Part shown: one piece after another, positions 59,715 to 64,000 of the stretch | Layout: the number at the start of each line of letters is the position of its first letter | Numbering within the stretch: the first letter of the stretch is position 1 | Source of the DNA: Burkholderia sp. OK233 | GTDB taxonomy: Bacteria > Pseudomonadota > Gammaproteobacteria > Burkholderiales > Burkholderiaceae | Reading direction: 5' to 3' | Length of the DNA stretch: 64,000 bases | Assembly (NCBI RefSeq): GCF_900230185.1 | Contig: NZ_OCSR01000002.1 | Coordinates: 2,790,001 to 2,854,000, forward strand | Program-made: the position numbers and the translations under genes | The notes under the pieces: model-generated | The model's input: the letters and a program-made list of their open reading frames with translations, nothing else | Databases searched by the model: none | Told to the model about the DNA's origin: nothing

Positions 59715-60287
59715 TTAGAACAGTCTTGGTGTGCCCACCCAGACGACTACCGACTCTTTGCGTGCGGTATTCACCCAGCTGTGCGGCACCGTCGATTCGT
59801 AATGCGCGCTGTCTCCCGCGTGCAACACGAACGTCTTGCCTTCCAGCGTCAACGACACTTCGCCGTCGATCACATAAACAAACTCTTCCCCGGCATGCGT
59901 GGTGACTTCGGAGCGTTTCTGCCCGGGCGGCATCCTCACGAGGATCGCTTCGAGCTGACGGCCGCCCGTCAGATTGGTCAGCCGTGCAAACAGATTGGCT
60001 GAGTCCGCAAAACCGAAAAACTTCAACTGATCGCCGCGGCACACCGAGCGTTCTTCACTTGGCGTGTCGACGAAATACTGCACCGTCACCCCGAGTGCGT
60101 GAGCAATCCCGGCCAGCGAAGTGATGGACGGTGACGCCAGACCCCGTTCGACTTGCGACAAAAACGGTTTGGAAATACCCGCTGCTGTTGCCGTGTCATC
60201 CAGCGTGCGCTTGAGCCGTTGCCGCAGCGCGCGGATCTTACTGCCGAGTTCGAGTGCCGGATTCTTCTTTTGAATTGTCGTGACCAT
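59715..60287 (-). CDS. XRE-family regulator with cupin domain
   Basis: 190 residues. The N-terminal HTH_3 (about 14-70) reads LGSKIRALRQRLKRTLDDTA, GISKPFLSQVERGLASPSIT. The C-terminal cupin_2 (about 105-185) has the metal-binding pattern with HAGEEFVYVIDGEVSLTLEG and HAGDSAHYESTVPHSW. PuuR-like regulators of this architecture sense small amines or amino acids. It lies 181 bp upstream of oppA on the same strand and is its likely regulator. The mRNA before its ATG has a CCTCC stretch rather than a Shine-Dalgarno, so translation may be weak or leaderless. Confidence 0.9.
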   Translation of the reverse strand: MVTTIQKKNPALELGSKIRALRQRLKRTLDDTATAAGISKPFLSQVERGLASPSITSLAGIAHALGVTVQYFVDTPSEERSVCRGDQLKFFGFADSANLFARLTNLTGGRQLEAILVRMPPGQKRSEVTTHAGEEFVYVIDGEVSLTLEGKTFVLHAGDSAHYESTVPHSWVNTARKESVVVWVGTPRLF

Positions 60288-61231
60288 AGCAGGAGGAAAT
60301 TAGCCCGTCAAAATTTGTTTGATATAAGTAAATATGGTTTGATTGCGGTCCAGGCCGGGGTGGCGGGCCGTTCAGCGCCCGGTCGTGCAAGGGGCCGCAA
60401 TTTCGAGACAACGCTCTATGTTGCCAGAACCGAAATCCGCGCCAGCCGTTTTGACCGGTAATCGACGAGAAACTGAAAGCGGATGCGGTAAAGACTGCTG
60501 TATGCAAAGGGAGTCGGCATTGATGCAGATTGAGTATCAGGAGGCGTTAAAGGCATGACATCAAAGACTATTTTCAGTCACGCCGCTACTGCGGAACCAT
60601 GGAATATGGCATGTAAGAACAGGTAATTGGCGTGGCATCAGTGAATTCCCTGAGTGACGAACCGTGTTTCTGTTTGCAGAATCAGGCCCGCTTGGCGGAG
60701 GGGCGCACGTGTTTGTATCAGACGCGGCGCCGGCCGCTGTTTTTTATTCCGCGCGCAGCAATCCTGCGCGGCGGAGCATTGTCCGGCACGTTCCATCAGA
60801 ACGCTGGCCGGCATGAGGACATGACTATCACTGCCGATTTTTCCCGCCGCGGGCTGTGTGCCCGCCGCCCGGCGCGGCCGCCATCTGCCGCCCGCCGGAT
60901 AGCCGTTCCCCGCAATGCTTTATCATTGAGCCCGTTCCGCTTGCCGGAACCCGAGACCGATGTGGCGCAGCGTCCCCCAAGGGCAGTTCCTTCGGGACGT
61001 CCCGCGTGGCGGGCCTCCATCCCATTCCCTGGTTTTTCTGCTGGTTCTGCTGGTACAGACGCCTCATTTTGCCGCTTGGTTTGCAGATGAGCGCGCCGCT
61101 GACTGCGCACGTGCCTATGAAAATGCGTGTGCCGCGTCGCGCGGGCTCCGCCGACCGTTTCCCAGATCCAGTTTTTCGCGCCGCGTGGCCTGTCCACGCG
61201 CCGCTGCAACCGTAAGAACAAGAGGTACATG
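60288..61231. other. 944-bp region without a convincing gene
   Basis: It separates the XRE-cupin regulator (minus) from the POT transporter (plus). Visible elements are the AT-rich promoter stretch near 60300-60345, hairpins at 60749-60771 (CCGCGC/GCGCGG) and 60849-60865 (GCGGGC/GCCCGC), and AGAGGT at 61221-61226, the POT ribosome site. Several short frames exist on both strands but lack codon bias, starts and domains. A long leader, an sRNA or an unrecognised small gene remains possible. Confidence 0.45.
60317..60343. promoter_or_regulatory. direct repeats before the XRE-cupin gene
   Basis: Two GTTTGAT heptamers (60317-60323 and 60337-60343) stand 20 bp apart in an AT-rich stretch 30-56 bp upstream of the regulator start. 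The spacing of two helical turns and the position suggest an autoregulatory site. Confidence 0.5.
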
Positions 61232-62773
61232 ATGAATTCGTCCAATCCGCACAGCGCACCGGTCTCGCAGACCCGTTCGTTCTCGACGGTCTTTCTGATC
61301 GAGATGTGGGAGCGCTTTGGCTACTACGGGATGGCCGCGCTGCTGGTCCTGTTCATGATCGACAAGCTGAACTTCACCGACAGCCACGCCACCCTCACGT
61401 GGGGCGCGTTCACCGCGCTGGTGTATGCCTCGCCGTCGATTGGGGGCTGGATCGGCGACAAGATTCTCGGCGCGCGCCGCACGATGATCTTCGGCGCTGG
61501 CGTGCTGGCAGCCGGTTATTTCATGCTGGCGCTGCCCAACGAGCAATTGAGCTACATGTATGCGTCGCTCGGCGTGATCGTGGTAGGCAACGGGCTGTTC
61601 AAGGCGAACGCCGCGAACCTTGTGCGCCGCATCTATGAAGGCGACGACGCGCGCATCGACAGCGCATTCACGATCTATTACATGGCGGTCAATATCGGCT
61701 CGACGGCGTCGATGCTCGCGACGCCGTGGATCAAGGACCATTGGGGCTGGCATACGGCATTCGCGGTCTGCTGCGCCGGCATGCTGCTGTCGGTGCTGAA
61801 CTACTTCATCATGTTCCGCACGCTTGCACATATCGGCTCCACGCCGGACGCCGAACCGATCCGCTGGAAGCGTGTCGGCGCGGTCGCGCTGGGCGGGATC
61901 GTGCTCGGCACGGTCACGATGTTCGTGCTGCAGCACAAGGCGATTGCGGTGGCCTGCGTGTACACGGCGGGTGTGGCGATTCTGGCGATCTTCGGCTACA
62001 TGCTGATGAAGTGTGAACGCTCCGAGCGCTCGGGTCTGGTTGCGGCGCTGATCCTGACGGCGCAGGTGATCCTGTTCTTCGTGTTCTATGTGCAGATGTC
62101 GACGTCGCTCACGCTGTTCGCGTTGCGCAACGTCGATCCGCGTTTCATTCTGTTCGGCCAGACGTGGTTCACGTGGAGCGCCGCGCAGTTCCAGGCGCTC
62201 AATCCGATCTGGATCATGTTGCTGAGCCCGGTGCTCGCGCTGCTCTATACGAAGCTCGCGAAGAGCGGCAAGGACGTGCCGGTGGCGGTGAAATACGCAT
62301 TCGGCTTCGCGGTGGTGGCGGCCGGCTTCTTCGTCTATGCGGCGAGTGGCAACTACGCGGTGAACGGCCGCGTGTCTTCGTGGTTCATGGCGGGTGGCTA
62401 CGGTTTGTATTCGCTCGGCGAGCTGCTGGTGAGCGGCCTCGGCCTCGCGATGATCGCGCGCTACGTGCCGGCGCGGATGAGCGGCTTCATGATGGGCGCT
62501 TACTTCGTGGCGACCGGTGTGTCGCAGTATCTGGGCAGCGTGGTAGCGAATTTCGCGCAGATGCCGGCGGGCAATCTCGATCCGCTCGAATCGCTGCCGC
62601 TGTACACCAAGCTGTTTAACGGCTTGGGCTGGCTTGCGGCGTTGGGCGCGCTGATCGCCGTGCTGCTGTTGCCGTTGATGCGCAAGCTCTCGCGTGAGCA
62701 TCAGCGTTGCGGCGATGAAGCGCGTGAGAACGCGCGGCAAACGGCTGCATTGAATGGGGCAGTGGCTGAGTAA
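61232..62773 (+). CDS. POT-family proton-dependent di/tripeptide transporter
   Basis: 513 residues with 12-14 hydrophobic segments. The PTR signature is complete: the ExxER-like FLIEMWERFGYYGM motif in TM1, GGWIGDKILGARRTMIFGAGV and FTIYYMAVNIGSTASML (PTR2 signature). It imports di- and tripeptides with protons at the inner membrane, complementing the OppABCDF system on the opposite strand. Two adjacent ATGs occur at 61229 and 61232; the second has the better spacing from AGAGGT. A strong terminator follows. Confidence 0.93.
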   Translation: MNSSNPHSAPVSQTRSFSTVFLIEMWERFGYYGMAALLVLFMIDKLNFTDSHATLTWGAFTALVYASPSIGGWIGDKILGARRTMIFGAGVLAAGYFMLALPNEQLSYMYASLGVIVVGNGLFKANAANLVRRIYEGDDARIDSAFTIYYMAVNIGSTASMLATPWIKDHWGWHTAFAVCCAGMLLSVLNYFIMFRTLAHIGSTPDAEPIRWKRVGAVALGGIVLGTVTMFVLQHKAIAVACVYTAGVAILAIFGYMLMKCERSERSGLVAALILTAQVILFFVFYVQMSTSLTLFALRNVDPRFILFGQTWFTWSAAQFQALNPIWIMLLSPVLALLYTKLAKSGKDVPVAVKYAFGFAVVAAGFFVYAASGNYAVNGRVSSWFMAGGYGLYSLGELLVSGLGLAMIARYVPARMSGFMMGAYFVATGVSQYLGSVVANFAQMPAGNLDPLESLPLYTKLFNGLGWLAALGALIAVLLLPLMRKLSREHQRCGDEARENARQTAALNGAVAE

Positions 62774-62793
62774 TCGCTCCCGGTAGTGCAACA

Positions 62794-62831
62794 AAAATGG
62801 CGCGCCTCGTATTACAGAGGCGCGCCATTTT
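62794..62831. terminator. strong terminator after the POT gene
   Basis: AAAATGGCGCGCCTC (62794-62808) and GAGGCGCGCCATTTT (62817-62831) form a perfect 15-bp stem with an 8-base loop, A-run on one side and T-run on the other, so it works in both directions. Confidence 0.88.
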
Positions 62832-62932
62832 GCGTTTTACGCCCGCTCCAATGGCGGTGACGGAGGTAAGCTTACGGTCGGTATTGGTGTTTCAGAATAA
62901 GCATTTCCCGGATATTTAAGGTAACCACTCGG

Positions 62933-64000
62933 ATGGATATCCATATTGCGGTCGACGGGCGTCACGATCTGTCCGGACAGATCTACCGGCAGTTGCGTGC
63001 CGGCATACTCGAAGGACGCCTCGCCGGCGGCACGCGTTTGCCTTCCACACGCGATCTCGCCACGCAACTGGGCGTCTCGCGCAAGACGACGCTCGACGTG
63101 TTCGAACGCTTGCTCTCCGAAGGCTATCTGAGCGCCCGCGCCGGTTCGGGCACCTTCGTCGCCGATGGTCTGGAGCGTCTGCCGGCGGAGCGCTCGTCGC
63201 ATGCCCTGGCGGCCGGGTCGGGCCGCGAGCGGGCGAAGGCGAAGCCGAAAGCTGCGGCGCGCGCCCAGCCGCTGTGGGAGGAGATGCCCGAGACTTTGCC
63301 ATTGCCGCGGCCCACGGTGGCCTCGCCGCAGGATTTCGTCGGCGGCGCGACCGATAAATCGCTGTTCCCCTTCGACGTCTGGCGCCGCTGCGTGAACCAC
63401 GCATTGCGTGTGCAGGCGCGCGGTCCCGGAACGTATCGCGACGTGGCCGGCGAGCAGGAATTGCGCCTCGCGATTTCGCGCTACCTGGCGTTCAACCGGG
63501 CGGTCGCGAGCAACTGGGACGACGTGATCGTCACGCAAGGCGCGCAGCACGCGCTCGATCTGATCGCGCGCATCACATTGCGGCCTGGCGAGATCGCGGC
63601 GCTCGAAGACCCGGGCTATCCTCCGGTTCAGGCGTGCTTCACGGCCACGGGCGCACGCGTGGTGCCGGTGCCGGTGGACGCCGAAGGCCTGATCGTGAGC
63701 AAGCTCCCGGACAAAGCGCGGCTCGTCTACGTGACGCCCTCGCATCAGTTCCCGCTCGGCATGCCGATGAGCCTGGAACGGCGCGTCGAGTTGCTCGAAT
63801 GGGCGCAGAAACGCGGCGCCGTGATCATCGAGGACGACTACGACTGCGAGTACCGTTTCGAAGGCCGGCCCATGGAGCCGCTGAAGAGTCTCGACCGCGC
63901 TGGTCTGGTCGCTTACGTGGGCACGTTTTCGAAGACGATTTTTCCGGAACTGCGGGTCGGCTACGTGGTGCCGCCGGCTTCCCTCTACGGTCCGCTTCTC
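62933..64000 (+). CDS. MocR/PdxR-type GntR-aminotransferase regulator, 3' end missing
   Basis: 356 codons visible, open to the right edge. The N-terminal GntR winged helix has SGQIYRQLRAGILEGRLAGG, TRLPSTRDLATQLGVSRKTT and SEGYLSARAGSGTFV. After a basic Ala/Lys linker (about 95-120) an aminotransferase-like domain starts (LFPFDVWRRCVN) with GAQHALDLIARITLRPGE, EDPGYPPVQACF, the PLP phosphate/aspartate region IIEDDYDCEYRF and the PLP-binding Lys in GTFSKTIFPELRVGYV. Such proteins use pyridoxal phosphate as a ligand and control genes for vitamin B6, GABA or polyamine use. The target gene is probably divergent or to the right, outside. Confidence 0.9.
   Translation, partial: MDIHIAVDGRHDLSGQIYRQLRAGILEGRLAGGTRLPSTRDLATQLGVSRKTTLDVFERLLSEGYLSARAGSGTFVADGLERLPAERSSHALAAGSGRERAKAKPKAAARAQPLWEEMPETLPLPRPTVASPQDFVGGATDKSLFPFDVWRRCVNHALRVQARGPGTYRDVAGEQELRLAISRYLAFNRAVASNWDDVIVTQGAQHALDLIARITLRPGEIAALEDPGYPPVQACFTATGARVVPVPVDAEGLIVSKLPDKARLVYVTPSHQFPLGMPMSLERRVELLEWAQKRGAVIIEDDYDCEYRFEGRPMEPLKSLDRAGLVAYVGTFSKTIFPELRVGYVVPPASLYGPLL

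Noticed and set aside
60632..61090. 152-residue plus-strand frame in the large gap
   Set aside because: Cys/Arg/Pro-rich, no ribosome site, no domain and no codon preference; treated as noncoding.
61115..62794. 559-residue minus-strand frame opposite the POT gene
   Set aside because: Shadow composition, no domain; the POT gene is complete with signature motifs.
62837..63745. 302-residue minus-strand frame at the right end
   Set aside because: Shadow of the MocR-type gene, whose plus-strand frame is open across the whole stretch and has GntR and PLP motifs.

Overview
The window is a high-GC, gene-dense piece of a Burkholderiaceae chromosome, most likely Paraburkholderia. This is inferred from GC-rich codon use, a phasin gene (polyhydroxyalkanoate granules), a DUF2844/DUF3443 pair, many LysR-free TetR/MarR/IclR/ArsR switches sitting beside catabolic or efflux genes, and outer-membrane families typical of the group (OprD, MipA/OmpV). 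No rRNA, tRNA, CRISPR array or intact insertion sequence was seen. Both ends are cut inside genes: an esterase on the left and a MocR-type regulator on the right.

Layout. 0-6.9 kb: esterase fragment, a lysine/alanine-repeat nucleoid-type protein, a large phospholipase-D-like protein, then a NemR-like electrophile sensor with a quinone-reductase-like dehydrogenase and a glutathione transferase. 7-10.5 kb: a small membrane protein and a MipA/OmpV outer-membrane protein, divergent, followed by an OmpR-type two-component system; the same direct-repeat box lies in front of both divergent genes. 10.5-15 kb: ArsR/old-yellow-enzyme pair with a perfect operator, a DUF4410 lipoprotein, a possible 27-residue membrane peptide, a small periplasmic protein and a phasin. 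15.2-17 kb: DUF2844 + DUF3443. 17.1-25.9 kb: zinc metallopeptidase divergent from transglutaminase-DUF2126, ATP-grasp/alpha-E and a second transglutaminase, a poorly characterised peptide-ligase-like system.

26-30.1 kb: IclR regulator, amino-acid ABC transporter and formimidoylglutamase (HutG) in one operon. 30.3-35.5 kb: two tandem MarR paralogues and a tripartite EmrAB/NodT-type efflux pump; three copies of one 16-bp operator control the block, one of them exactly filling a promoter spacer. 35.5-42.5 kb: thiolase, GltS glutamate carrier, a nucleoside salvage operon (CNT transporter, cytidine deaminase, nucleoside hydrolase), a ketopantoate-reductase-like enzyme and a small membrane protein. 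42.5-50.6 kb: a seven-gene minus-strand operon combining a PotABCD-type transporter with a three-subunit flavin/iron-sulfur dehydrogenase (opine or D-amino-acid oxidase type), divergent from its probable IclR regulator, with repeated ATTCCG-N5-CGGNAT sites between them.

50.7-52 kb: a lower-GC islet with a probable toxin gene of unknown activity and an Imm50-like immunity gene, the best candidate here for an undescribed system. 52.2-62.8 kb: OprD-type porin, OppABCDF peptide transporter preceded by an XRE-cupin regulator, and a POT-family peptide symporter, which together look like a peptide uptake region. The window ends in a MocR/PdxR-type regulator.
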